This document shows positions 1-10,554 of a stretch of 64,000 nt of DNA, one piece after another (the stretch's first letter is position 1; each line of letters begins with the position of its first letter). The notes under the pieces are model-generated. The model worked only from the letters and a program-made list of their open reading frames with translations, made no database searches and had not been told where the DNA came from. This DNA is from Pinus tabuliformis (lineage: Eukaryota > Streptophyta > Pinopsida > Pinales > Pinaceae). The position numbers and the translations under genes are program-made. The DNA lies in the NCBI GenBank assembly GCA_031772625.1, contig CM062812.1, forward strand, positions 731,574,300 to 731,638,299, written 5' to 3'.

Positions 1-6
1 ACTAGC

Positions 7-2537
7 TCAAGGGGCCAAAATATTTCAAAAAGATTGACTTGAAGTCAAGTTATCACTAGGTGCATATCGAACCCTCCAATGTGTGGAAGATTGCCTTCAA
101 ATCCAATGAGGGACTTTTTGAATGGTTGGTGATGCCATTTGGATTGATGAATGCTGCTGCAACCTTGATGAGATTGATGGACGACCTCTTGCGGCCCTTC
201 ACCAATGCATTTGTGGTGGTGTATCTAGATGACATCTTGATATTCAACCAGAGTTGGGAAGAACACCTCCACCATATTCGGTAGGTCGTTCAAACCCTTC
301 AACAACACAAGTTGTGTGCTAACTTGGAGAAATGCACCTTTGGCCTGACCCAGGTTCAATATCTAGGGTACATCATTGATGAGGATGGCGTACATGTGGG
401 CCCATCTACGATACAAGTAATATAAAATTGGCTAGCCCCAACCACTCTAACAGAGCTCCGTAGCTTTTTGGGTCTTGCCAATTTCTACTGCAGGTTTGTG
501 TTGGGGTTCTCTCATATCGCTTGGCCTTTAAGTCAAGTCACCAAGAGTAGAGCGAAAGCAAAGTTTTTTTTGGTTGAAAACCCAGCAGTGAGCATTCTCT
601 AAGTTGAAGAATCACCTCTGTTCTTCACCAGTGCTCACATTACCAGACCTACAACAACCATTTGATATTGAGACATATGCCTCCGATTATGCTATTGGGG
701 TAGTTCTTACTCAACATGGCCATCAAGTGGCTTATCACAGTGAGACACTTTCAAACACAATCCAAAAGTACCCCGCTTACGACAAAGAAATGTATTCCAT
801 TGTGCAGGCCTGTCGACAATGGAAGCATTACATTATGGGGGAGGAAACGATCATCCACACAGACCACCGACCTCTATAGTTCATATAAACACAAGGGAAG
901 TTGTAGAATGATTTCCATAAGAAATGGTCCACTTATCTGCAATAGTTCCATTTGAAAATTAATCATAAGAAGGGCAACAACAATAATGTCGCTGATTGCC
1001 TCAGAAAACCACCAGTCATGGCACTGATCACTGTGCTCGACTCCTGTGAGCACTAGACATCGGGGTGGCTGCATGTTTACAAGAGCGATCCAAAATTCAA
1101 CAGCGTATACCAGAGACTCCTGGAAGGGAAGAAAGTTGAAAATTTTCACCTTCAGGATGCATTGTTATGCCACTTGGGACACATATGTGTTCCTTCAAGT
1201 GAGCGTGTCAAGATGATTTGGGAGGCGCACTACAGTCGGGTCGCTAGACATTTCGGAGTAGAGAAAACAGTGGCGGTATTGTAGAAGTATTTTTATTGGT
1301 CAAAATTTCGTCATGATGTTGGGAAGTACATTAGATCCTACACCATTTGCGCCATTTACAAACCAACCATCAAGAAGAAAGGCTTGTATACTCCTCTACC
1401 TACTCCTAGCTGGCCTTGGGAATCTATCACCATGGATTATATGTTAGGCCTTCCTTCTACTAAGCATGACAACAATTGCGTTTTTGTGGTCGTCCACATA
1501 TTCTCTAAGATGGCCATCATGGTGGCCTGCAAGAAGAGCATCTCAACAGAGGCCATTGTTAAGCTCTTCTTTGAGCTACTGTGGGTACACTTTGGGATTC
1601 GACAGTCCATTATCTTAGATCGAGATAGCAAATTCCTGAGTGCATTTTGGTCAAGTCTCTAGTCGATGCTAGATACAAAACTCACTAAGTCCGTGAATTT
1701 CCATCCCCAAACTGATGACCAAACAGAGATTGTCAACAAAATGATCATACACATTCTGTGCATGTACAACTCGAAGCATCCATGCACATGGGATGAAAGT
1801 CTCCTCTTTGTCCAACATAGCTACAATAGAGCTCTCCATAGATCAACAAGCCACAACCCATTTTAGGTAGGGCTGGGATTTAAGCCATTATGCCCCATTG
1901 ATGTGGCCATACCGTTTACACCCACTCAGGTAGATTCGGCTCATGTGCAGTCTGAAGATGAAAGGGCTAACAACTTCATTGAGCACATTCAACACATCTG
2001 CCAACAAGTCCATGATATATTAGACAGATCCAATGCTAAGTACAAGTAGCGCCATGATCAACATCGCGTGTCGCACAAGTTCCAGGTAGGCGATAAAGTT
2101 TGGCTTCATTTGCAGAAAGAGCACCTTGCTAGGCCCCATCGCAAGCCTCTCCCGCTTTGATATGGGCCATACACCATCACCAAGGTCGTCGGTGACAATG
2201 CCTTCGAGCTCACCATCCCACCTTTCATTGGTCTGCACCTAGTCATCAATGTAGATCACCTTCGACCATACTTCCCACCATTGTTGGACACATCTAACAT
2301 TGCTGAACACCTTGCACCAACAGAGCTAAACCCAAACTACATGGAATAGGTCACCACTGATCGAATCATGGACACATAGATCAAGAGCACTCGCTGGCAG
2401 GACATCCAACTATATCGGGTTGTCAAAGCTGGCAACTCCTTCACCAAGGCATGTGTCTCACCAGGGACCAAGTTAAGAAGAAGTTTCCCCATCTCATGGA
2501 GGCACTCAACACAAATATGGACCATTTCTTCCTGGGG
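7..2537 (+). pseudogene. E1 pol remnant (RT - RNase H - integrase - chromodomain-like)
   Basis: The RT palm is readable from about base 7, with a TAG in place of the usual Gln of the GYHQ motif near base 58 and the catalytic motif YLDDILIF intact at about 226-249. The connection and tether region follows in shifted frames to about 600. RNase H (604-879) shows the D-A-S-DYAIG and YDKEM motifs and HTDHRPL. Integrase has its core at 1384-1866 (SITMDYMLGLP, then PQTDDQTE), with a stop replacing a codon at 1660-1662. The C-terminal integrase region runs from 2020 to 2300 (GDKVWLHLQ, YGPYTI). The last 180 bases read like a chromodomain (DRIMDT, FPHLMEAL). There are at least six in-frame stops and several frameshifts. 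Confidence 0.88.
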
Positions 2538-2540
2538 GGG
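2534..2540 (+). other. E1 polypurine tract
   Basis: A run of seven G residues lies directly before the TGAATG that opens the 3' LTR and just after the last pol codons. This is the expected position of the plus-strand primer of an LTR retrotransposon. Confidence 0.6.
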
Positions 2541-3151
2541 TGAATGATCCAGGTGGATATTGGTGGCCACCTGTCTATTCCACTTGGACCCCCAACACTA
2601 TCTCTTTCAGGTTTTTGGTTTCCTTAATTGTAGCACAATTTACTATTTTTGGCATTTTTTCGGGTCGTGACCTTCCAGATCCATTTTGTGGCCATAAACG
2701 ACATTTCTAAGGGAAGCATAGAGACCAAAAAATGCCACTTGTGTTTGGACTTCTCTTTGATATCTTCGAAACGAGGTATTATGATAGCCAAACGGAGATC
2801 GTATGCCAAAGTTATGACCCTGGGAAGTTGATGTACCAATTTACCCAAATGGGGCCCACAGTTTTGACACTTCATCTCCTAGGGTTAGGTTTTTGGATGT
2901 TTAGGGTTTTCCATTGTTTCTCAATAATAAATAGGCCTTTGAGCCTCATTGTAACATAGTTCAGAGGCATGTAACCGCCACATCCCTCCTCGGAGGAAAG
3001 CTAGCATCGCCCGAGCTATCTTATTTCCATTCTGTTTGTAAGCATAGTTCAATATTTTTCCATTAATGAAACGAAGTGTTTTTCTGCCACATCTCTGTGT
3101 TTATGATTATATTTGTAAGTTGTTGCGTTCATGTTTAAGTTCGGATCATCA
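2541..3151 (+). repeat. E1 3' LTR (right end approximate)
   Basis: It begins TGAATG directly after the polypurine tract and contains an A/T-rich TATA-like AATAATAAATAG near 2922-2933 and downstream T-rich stretches. Only one LTR copy is inside the window, so the right end is inferred from a CA at 3151. A local 68-bp tandem duplication starts just beyond and could still belong to the LTR. Confidence 0.55.
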
Positions 3152-3161
3152 ATGCAGTACT

Positions 3162-3294
3162 TAGATGTCGAACCATCTTCAGATCTCATGGAGCGTCATT
3201 GTTGTAGGGATATGTAATCTTCATTTAGTTAGATGTGATAACATCTTCAGCTCTCATGAAGCATCATTGGAGTAGGAATATGTATCATTTGGTT
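3162..3294. repeat. Two-copy tandem repeat, period 68 bp
   Basis: TAGATGT at 3162 and again at 3230 each starts a segment reading CATCTTCAG, then CTCATG-AGC-TCATTG, then ATATGTA. The copies differ at roughly a fifth of positions. It lies at the possible end of the E1 LTR. Confidence 0.75.
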
Positions 3295-5916
3295 AGGTAG
3301 TTATTACACTTAATGCTACCCTAAATCTATTTTTGGTTCTCCTACATGGACTAGTTATACTATTTTTTAGTGATGGAGGTGGAGTAGGTTCACTACTTCC
3401 TGATAAAAGTATTGCATATCTATAAGTATTTGTTTCTATATTATTTAAGTATTTGTTTTTGATTTATTGTGTAGAATTTTAAACAAAAAGGACAGTAATG
3501 GTAATATGATTTAGGATGCTTCTATTTAAAATCTATTACACAAAATTTTTCAATCCAATTTATTTTTAAGTGATAAAATCACAACTAAAAAGCAATCAAG
3601 GTGACAGTTTTCCTTAACATTTGCAAATTGATAAGTGTTGTTTCAGGTACTGATTATTTTTTATTCAATCTAAATATTTTCTCATTTGGTGTAACATTAT
3701 GAAACAATGTTTGTTGACACTTCAGTGTATTTTTCCGCAACACTTGCAAACTGATAAGTGTTGTTTTAGGTAGTGATTATTTGATATTCAATCTAAATAT
3801 TTTCTCATTTGGTGGAACATTACGAAACAATGTTTTTTGATATTTCATCAATTTGTCATTTGTTTGCTCATTAGACTTAGCACCTCTACTAGTAGGGACT
3901 ACCGCTACGACAGTTGCTCTCTTGTTTTGATGGCATGGAGACAACAACAGATTTTGGCTAACGAGATAGGTTGATTCAATCATGTGATGACAAAGGTGAC
4001 TATCACCCCATATAACTTGTTAAATATGTATCTATGGAATGTTGCATCCGTGGTTTAAGGCAGGGAAGGAGGTGGTGCATGTCGAGATTGTCCCATTGGT
4101 GACAAGGGAAAACAATCTGAGAGCTAGTCATGATGTTTCCTGTAGTGCAGAGTTGCAAAATCTCCAACTAGTTTTCCATCAGATTGTAATAGGTGTCCTC
4201 TACCTGGCATTGTAGTTTTGTCGGTTATTTGGTATTAATGTGCTTTTCCTCCACTTTCTACAATTTCAATTATTTTGGACTCTTTTGCAAGGTGATATGT
4301 GTGTTGTCTGGGCTAGGTTGGTGGTCACTGCTTTTCGTATTTTTCTATACTTTCCTTGCTACCATTTGTGTTCCTTTCATATTTCACATCCCATAAATTT
4401 TATGAGAAATTTATTATCTGCCTACCTTGGGTCTCGGTATATGATTTATGATCATGCCTTTCACCCTTTCTGAGAAAATATGATTTTTATGTGGAGGCTA
4501 TATTATTCTATGACGAGTCTTATTCTTGCGGCATTTTGATCACGTTGTTGATTACACTAGGCGGGAAACTATGGTTGGTAAGCTTCTTTGTTGCCATCCA
4601 ATCTCCAAACATTCTATTTTTTTTTCATGCAAGTTTTTGGGTGTTGTATCAATCTCTCAGTTTTAGCTATTGTCTAAATTTTATGCTCGTGATTCTTCCA
4701 CCATGTGAATGGTGTTGGTGACTTATTTTCTTGTAAGTTTTCATTTTATCAAGGGGTGGGTTTTTTTGTGCTTTATCATCAGAATTAGTGGTTTATGTAG
4801 GACCAAAAATTTGTTGTTGATGGATTTTTTTGTGAATTCTCTCTTTTCAAGGCTATTTGGAGGTTTTCTAAATTGTAGGCCAAGGTTGGTATATTTCTAA
4901 ATTCCTTCTATTAGCACGTTTGATCCGTATACCACACCAATGGGATCAATTTAGAAGAGGGGCTATTTATTACCAAGAGTGGACCCACAAAGGCCACACT
5001 CACATGCATCATAGGCTAGAAGGATTTACATATCAATACTAGGAGCTTACACCAGCCAATGTTAAGGAAGAAAACTATTGAGCTTAGGGGGAATAGTCCT
5101 CTCATTGGATTACCCTCTTAGACACTAGGGTTCTGACTAAATGGGTTGATTAGATCACAAACACAAGGCACACAAAGGGGTGATTCAATCAATACATGTA
5201 GACATTTATTGGTAGATGAAGTTTTTCCTAAGACAGAGTATCTTGGATTGGCATGAGACCCATATGGACATTTTGCACTCTCGTGAGCACTTGCACAGGA
5301 ATATGAGAGATATATATTAGAGAATGGAGAGGATTAAACAACACCTAGGCCTTCCTCCAATAGTCGATGGAACCGCAAAGGACCCAAATACACCCATCCA
5401 GGTTGCAGTATCAAACACATATCGTTTGGCTTATGTATGTTCTGATATTAGTCAAAAAATATATTCTTTTGTTTTCTCAATATCTATGTGCAAGGCCATT
5501 TAGGTCAATTTATTTGTGCTTATGTTAGAACTTAGTTTTGACTGTCCTCTTTAAGGAGAATGCATTTTTGGATGTAGGCAAGTCTCTCCAATGAAAGAGT
5601 GACCTCACGATATATACTCCATTGTAATTTTCAGTTTCTGAAGATAGTACAATTCACCCATATATATATATGAAAAGTATTAATATATGTGTTAAACATA
5701 TATACATTTGAAATCCCAAACGAGAGACTGACCTCATGACACCGACAGCTAACCATAAGGTCTTCACAAGAACACATAAAACTAAGAAGCAAGCAATAGG
5801 TATGCACATAAACTCATAAAATAATTAATTAATAAACACAATAATTATAGGAAAACTAGCCCAATGATTGGCTTCTCATCCCTCACACTCACTCACACAA
5901 TTCTACCTCTTACATG
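3295..5916. other. Non-coding stretch between E1 and E2
   Basis: AT-rich sequence with only short, low-complexity reading frames (for example hydrophobic, F/L-rich frames at 4193-4900) in which I recognise no domain. It contains the 123-bp duplication listed separately. From 5604 to 5760 it carries a block (TTTCAGTTTCTGAAGATAGTA, then TAAACATATATA) that is related to the right flank of E2 near 9178-9430. No gene can be supported here. Confidence 0.6.
3605..3850. repeat. Two-copy tandem repeat, period 123 bp
   Basis: GATAAGTGTTG recurs at 3630 and 3753, and ATTCAATCTAAATATTTTCT at 3663 and 3786, so the period is 123 bp. The copies are about 90% identical by eye. Both include CATTTGGTG-AACATTA-GAAACAATGTTT. 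No open frame spans them. Confidence 0.9.
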
Positions 5917-6249
5917 TGTTATGAAACCAGCTCACAAAAAGATAGAAAAGATAGTTGAACGCCTTAGAATTTAGCCTCTTCGAGGGGGAAACCTCCTTTA
6001 CATTACAAAAATGAACAATTCTTGGATGATACAAATGACAAGACCTCCTTTCTATATATATGAGTCTAAGGGGTCATAATATAATCAGAGCCGACATAAC
6101 AATAATAATGTAAGTGCACAATAATAAAAATAGTGGGCTTCTATGGGGCACAATAGTAACAATATGGGGACTACATGGGTACAACAATATAATAAGGGGG
6201 TTGTACTAATAACAATAAGGGGTTACACTAGTAGTATAGGGGCCTAACA
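5917..6249 (-). repeat. E2 3' LTR
   Basis: 333-bp partner of 8505-8837. It is preceded (minus strand) by GAATGAGAGGGGCA at 6250-6263, which serves as the polypurine tract. Confidence 0.93.
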
Positions 6250-6255
6250 TGCCCC

Positions 6256-6470
6256 TCTCATTCAAAAAGTGTTGTCCTCAACACTTGAGTAGTTCATGAT
6301 GCTTCTGTATAAAATTCTTGTCTTCCCATGTGGAATCTTCAGTGGGTAATTTCTTCCACTTGATGAGATAATCTGAAATTGATCGATTTCGTAGCTGTCA
6401 GGTTCTTGTTTCTGTGACTGCTCCTGGTTCCAATATGATTTTTCCTTCCTCTTCAAGTTCTGGTAATATT
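6256..6470 (-). pseudogene. E2 chromodomain
   Basis: Minus-strand reading gives LPELEEEGKIILEP, then after a TGA at 6398-6400 QLRNRSISDYLIKWKKLP and EDSTWEDKNFIQKH, followed by GQHFLNERG and the LTR. This is the chromodomain fused to the C terminus of chromovirus integrase, thought to steer integration to heterochromatin. It follows the RNase H remnant directly, so the integrase has been deleted. One internal stop makes it non-functional as it stands. Confidence 0.8.
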
Positions 6471-6474
6471 GTTT

Positions 6475-6870
6475 GAATTGGGATCTTCTGCAACTTTTGA
6501 ATCAGCAGCCATACTTCTTCATCCTTCTTCCATTCATCCCTTGCTTTGTTTATCCAATATGGTTGGATAATAGAAATAGCACAAAGCAATGCTTCCACAT
6601 CCTCATCCTTTATTGAGAGTGCATCTGCAACAAAATTTTGCTTCCCTTTTCTATAGATGATGTCAAAGTCATAACCCAACATATTTGTGACCCATTTTTT
6701 CTGTTCTTCTAAAGATAATAATTGTTCTAAAAAGTATTTAAGACTATCATGATCCATTTTTACCTTGATGTGTCTTCCCATTCATTAAGGTTGCCATTTC
6801 TTAAGTGCATGTATTATTGCCAACATTTCCTTCTCATAAATAGCTTGCTTGAGATGTAGCAATAAAAATA
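6475..6870 (-). pseudogene. E2 RNase H C-terminal fragment
   Basis: Minus-strand reading shows YEKEMLAIIHALKKWQP, then after two stops and a frameshift MGRHIKVKMDHDSLKYFLEQ, LGYDFDIIYRKGKQNFVADALS and the linker that normally leads to integrase. These are the C-terminal RNase H motifs of gypsy pol. The N-terminal half and all of RT are missing. The usual Arg of ALSR is replaced (ALSIKD). Confidence 0.82.
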
Positions 6871-6980
6871 CCCAATAACCCACATCAAAACATTTTTCAC
6901 TATGATGTTGATCTAGCTGTTGTTTCATTCGATTTTGCACCAAAGTGGCGTTATCCTTTAAAAGTTGGATAACTTGTTGT

Positions 6981-7349
6981 TGATGCTCGATGTGATCTTT
7001 CATTGCTTGAAACTTTTTCTCCTTGATATGTCCTTTTATCTTGAGATTTTCAGGAGTGGTAATTTCTTCCAATGCTTTACAAGATATGGTCGGATTCATT
7101 TCTTGATGCTCAATGTGATCTTTCACTTCTTGAACATTTTTTTTCTTGATATGTCCTTCTACTTGGATAGTTTGAGGAGTGGTAATTCCGACCAATACAT
7201 TACAAGATATGGTTGGATTAATTTATTCTTTCTTGATGTGATCTTTCACTTCTTGAACCTTTTTCTTCTTGATATGTCCTTCTATCTTGAGAGTTTGAGG
7301 AGTGGTAATTCTTGCCAATGCTTTACAAGATATGGTCGGATTCATTTCT
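6981..7349 (-). repeat. E2: three in-frame 123-bp repeats derived from the protease leader
   Basis: TGTGATCTTTCA recurs at 6991, 7114 and 7237, giving an exact 123-bp (41-codon) period. Each unit, read on the minus strand, encodes NPTISCKALxxITTPQTxKIxGHIKKK in pieces, followed by VQEVKDHI. This resembles the segment just before the catalytic D-S-G of gypsy retropepsins (IS-AL--TPQT-KI-G-IKKK). The catalytic triad itself is absent from all three copies. The third copy (leftmost) runs into RNase H sequence. The triplication is seen directly; the protease origin is inferred. Confidence 0.85.
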
Positions 7350-7428
7350 TCTTTCTCTGGGGTTGGGTCCTGGCGTATATCCTCTTCTTTTGATGTTTCT
7401 TTATCCTTTTCTTCCTCCTCTTCATACT

Positions 7429-7917
7429 CTATGTAAAATAATTTATTCTCAGCACACTTATGACCTTTAGTGCATTTGCTACCACAATTGTATCAAAGCA
7501 TTTTTTCTCTTTCTTCTTCCAATTGTTGTGGTTTAACCTTTGTAGGTCGTGGAAGGCTAGGAGAAACAACACTTCCATCTTTATTGTTGTGAGGGGAAGA
7601 ATTCCTTGTTGCCATAATTTTGCTTTCCACTTTGGAAAAAGCCCTTTTACTCTTTTTTCTTCCAATTGTTGTGGTGTTGCTCTAAAGAAGGTGTTGCTCT
7701 TTGTATTCTCATAATGTGCTATAATTTCCTCTTTGAAAATTGACCACGTAACAAGTTGTTTACGAGAAAAAATCCCTTTATACCAATAAAATTGATCTTG
7801 TTCTAAATATGAAGATGCAATAAATACCTTTTGTAATGGTGGTACACCATGTAGATCAAAATATTTCTCCATCTATAGTATCCAATTTACAGGATCCTTG
7901 CCATCAAACTTCCTCAT
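7429..7917 (-). pseudogene. E2 gag fragment with zinc knuckle
   Basis: The most likely start is the ATG at 7915-7917 (MRKFDGKDPVNWIL). It is followed by a TAG and then MEKYFDLHGVPPLQKV and WSIFKEEIIAHYE, the standard N-terminal half of a gypsy capsid domain. After NTFF the sequence jumps to the end of gag, so the centre of capsid is deleted and the frame is shifted. In the alternative frame a zinc knuckle YNCGSKCTKGHKC lies near 7452-7493, with a TGA just before it. This is a capsid relic, probably unable to assemble alone. The assignment to gag is secure from motif order. Confidence 0.8.
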
Positions 7918-8490
7918 CTCGCTTTTTCTTAATTTTATGATCTCGATCTTGAAATGACTATAACTCTATATTTTCAGATCTTCAAGTTCTGAAATTGCGA
8001 CCTACAGTAGCCCTCTGCGTCCTCTTTCCAGTGCCACCAGTCTGATCGAATTTAGATTTTCCTAGAAAGAGTTATGCACAATCTCCCAAGATGACCTGAT
8101 TATATACCTTTTTAGAAGAGAAAACTTCTATGAAGTGCCACGTGTTAATGTTTTGACCTTAGGATCTGAAAAATATACACAGGAAACCACAGTCTGTCCT
8201 CTTTCTCTAAATTCTGACGAAATTTCAATCTGATGCTCAAAGCAAAAGTTATGACTATTTTCCTCAGGTCACCTGTTTGGAATGTAATTCGGGAGTCTGC
8301 AAAAAGGCCAACTTCCTCAGATCATATCTTGCAAATATAGCACGAAAAGCTCTAAAATTCGGACTAGAGGTTCAGAATGGTTTCAAACCAAATGAGTTTT
8401 TTTTTTTAGGGCCTGAAACGACGTAGAAAAAGAGTTATAGAGAAAATTCCACGATGACCTATTTGGAGCAGCGAAACCCTAGAATCCAAA
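7918..8490 (-). other. E2 untranslated leader
   Basis: About 570 bp between the primer site and the gag start. No open frame of note is present. It contains a run of eleven T at about 8398-8408 and would be the packaging and leader region of the retrotransposon RNA. Confidence 0.5.
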
Positions 8491-8502
8491 TCTTTGATAC
8501 CA
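8491..8502 (-). other. E2 primer binding site
   Basis: On the minus strand, TGGTATCAAAGA starts three bases after the 5' LTR. It matches the first seven bases of the plant initiator-Met tRNA complement (TGGTATCAGAGC) and has a few later mismatches. Confidence 0.8.
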
Positions 8503-8504
8503 AA

Positions 8505-8837
8505 TGTTATGAAACCATCTCACCAAAAGATAGAAAATATAGTTGAACGCCTTAGAATCCAGCTTCTTTGAGGGGGCACCCTCCTTTACATTACACAAAT
8601 GAACAATTCTTGGATGATACAAATGACAAGACCTCCTTTCTATATATAGGAGTCTAAGCGGTCATAATATAATTAGAGCCGACATAGCAATAATAATGTA
8701 AGGGCACAATAATAATAATAGTAGGCTTCTATGGGGCACAATAGTAACAATATGGAGACTACATGGGTACAACAATATAATAAGGGGGTTGTACTAATAA
8801 CAATAAGGGGTTACACTACTAGTATAGGGGCCTAACA
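8505..8837 (-). repeat. E2 5' LTR
   Basis: 333 bp, same length as the partner at 5917-6249 and roughly 93-95% identical by eye. Terminal TGTTA and TAACA form a short inverted repeat. It is followed (minus strand) by the primer binding site. Confidence 0.93.
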
Positions 8838-9177
8838 ACATGCCTCATAGGCTCTCCTCAATTTATACAAATGGATTAGAACCCAAGTATGTTATAGATC
8901 CCTCAACAAATTCCAACAATATCTCTCTTGATCCCTAATATCTCTTATCCCTTCCCTTATCCCTAGATAAGAGCTAACTAATCCATAATCTTCTCAAACC
9001 TTCCACAATACTCTCCAATCTTCTCCTATGTACAATAATAATCATTCTCTCCCAAAACTATTAGAAAAATGCAATAAATAATTAAATCCCCACTTTACAA
9101 ACTAACTCTTCTAGTAAACATTTGACCCAGGTTAGATGCACCTGCATCACCTCAACGTATATACCCCACTATGTAAA

Positions 9178-9205
9178 TTTCAGTTTCTCAAGATAATACA
9201 ATTCA

Positions 9206-9284
<79 letters not shown>

Positions 9285-9366
9285 ATAGATATATATAGGT
9301 GAATTGTATTATCTTGAGAAACTGAAGTTTCTAATTTCAGTTTCTCAAGATAATACAATTCACCTA
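9178..9366. repeat. Inverted plus direct triplet of a 33-bp arm around TA repeats
   Basis: The arm TTTCAGTTTCTCAAGATAAT plus ACAATTCACC is found at 9178-9210, as its reverse complement at about 9295-9328, and again in direct orientation at about 9334-9366. TA repeats separate the first two. A diverged single copy lies at 5625-5660 left of E2. It would fold into a hairpin. Confidence 0.85.
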
Positions 9367-9875
9367 TATATATCTATATATATATATATATATAGATATA
9401 TATATCTGAGTTAAACATATATTATTTGAAAGGACATGTAATGATATTGTTAACCATGGAGGTTCACCCCCGACTTTAACATGGAAAATATTATCCTGTA
9501 AATACATCTTTTTACAATATCATGACTTATTATTACCACATGCCAATATGAAAAGCGTTGATACAAAATTTTCTTTAATTAATTAATTTCAGACAAATGA
9601 ATTAAAATAACATAACTGTCTTGGAGATTAATATTAACTCTTGATTTTTGAATATTATTATGAAATTTTTTGGATATTTCCTAGAGGTTAAATCTCTACC
9701 ATCCATCTAATAATCAATAAGAATTAAAATAAAATTGTGTAAAACCTATTTTTAATTAAACATACTTCTTAGCCTAATTTGAAACTAAATTAATTTTTAT
9801 TATTTTTAAATTTTGTGAAAATATAAAATATTGTATGAAATAAACGTCTTAATACCTATCAGCGTTTACTAAAAG

Positions 9876-9880
<5 letters not shown>

Positions 9881-9955
<75 letters not shown>
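9881..9955. repeat. (CT)19(TA)18 compound microsatellite
   Basis: Uninterrupted CT run followed directly by an uninterrupted TA run. Confidence 0.95.
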
Positions 9956-9958
<3 letters not shown>

Positions 9959-10190
9959 TGATTACATAAAAATATTAAAGTTTTGTCCCTCAAAACAAAC
10001 AAACTGTAATATTGAACTTTATTAATTACTTTTTATATGTTATTTAAAAATAATAAAATTTTACACAATCGGAAATACGTCAAATTTCTAAATTTAACAC
10101 GTAAAGAATAAATGATTCTAACTTGAAACATCCTTCCATGATAAAATATGATGATTTAGTCTTCAATGGAGATATTTCTAAATCATTTCT

Positions 10191-10297
10191 TTTCGGATAG
10201 TGCTAAGGCAACATCCGCACAAAGATTCCAGTCCAATGGATGGAATGATTGCTTTCGGGTAATGCTAGAGCATCATCTGAATATAGATTCTCATCCG
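10191..10297. repeat. Imperfect direct repeat, offset 62 bp
   Basis: TTTCGGATAGTGCTAAGGCA at 10191 and TTTCGGGTAATGCTAGAGCA at 10253 each continue through CATC-G and AGATTC to TCC. It lies just beyond the 3' side of the minus-strand ORF group 10555-12485. Confidence 0.6.
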
Positions 10298-10355
10298 AAA
10301 AGTAAATCTTACGAAAAATAATTTTGACAGAGCAAAGTGGATAATTTTATCAAAT

Positions 10356-10552
10356 CCCACGAGAAAAGATAGACCCGACAAGACAAAGTGGATGTTTTTC
10401 GTAAAAGCCCACGGGAAACTAATGCATGAATTTTTTGCATAGTGGAGGCTTTAGTACAGCAAAGCCCACAAGAAATCTGGTCACAATTAAGCCCTTTTGA
10501 CTGGTACTTGTGTCTACGATATGGATACTTTTAATGGAAAGCCCATGAGAAC
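10356..10552. repeat. Four spaced copies of a GCCCAYRRGAAA motif
   Basis: CCCACGAGAAA (10356), CCCACGGGAAA (10408), CCCACAAGAAA (10464) and CCCATGAGAAC (10541) are spaced 52-77 bp apart. The first two are each preceded by an AAAGTGGAT word. They sit immediately downstream of the stop of the 312-codon ORF (10555), in what would be its 3' region. Confidence 0.6.
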
Positions 10553-10554
10553 CG

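Larger units (their letters stand above)
1..3151 (+). mobile_element. E1: 3' part of a decayed Ty3/gypsy chromovirus-like retrotransposon
   Basis: The left window edge cuts the element inside reverse transcriptase. Reading right, one sees RT, RNase H, integrase, a chromodomain-like tail, a G-rich polypurine tract and a TG-initiated 3' LTR, which is the normal Ty3/gypsy order. Gag, protease and the 5' LTR must lie to the left, so neither LTR pairing nor a target duplication can be checked. Stops and frameshifts occur throughout the coding part, so it is inactive. The right boundary is uncertain: CA at 3151 is my pick, but LTR sequence could run to about 3350. Confidence 0.85.
5917..8837 (-). 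mobile_element. E2: complete miniature chromovirus (Ty3/gypsy deletion derivative)
   Basis: Two 333-bp LTRs (5917-6249 and 8505-8837) begin TGTTAGG and end CATAACA in minus-strand reading. They are flanked by a perfect 5-bp target duplication ACATG (5912-5916 and 8838-8842). A Met-tRNA-type primer site follows the 5' LTR and a G-rich polypurine tract precedes the 3' LTR. Total length is 2921 bp, far below the usual 5-7 kb. The internal region retains gag fragments, three copies of a protease-leader segment, the end of RNase H and a chromodomain. The protease active site, RT and integrase are missing. It must therefore have been mobilised in trans or been deleted after insertion. The intact ends and TSD favour mobilisation as a small element. 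Confidence 0.93.
8843..10190. other. Non-coding AT-rich stretch with microsatellites
   Basis: No reading frame of interest. It contains TA runs (9207-9266 and 9367-9400), a (CT)n(TA)n microsatellite (9881-9955) and a set of three related 33-bp arms, two inverted and one direct (9178-9366). Confidence 0.65.

Noticed and set aside
4193..4900. Hydrophobic short frames that could be membrane proteins
   Set aside because: They reflect T-rich DNA, overlap one another in different frames and have no conserved motif or good start.
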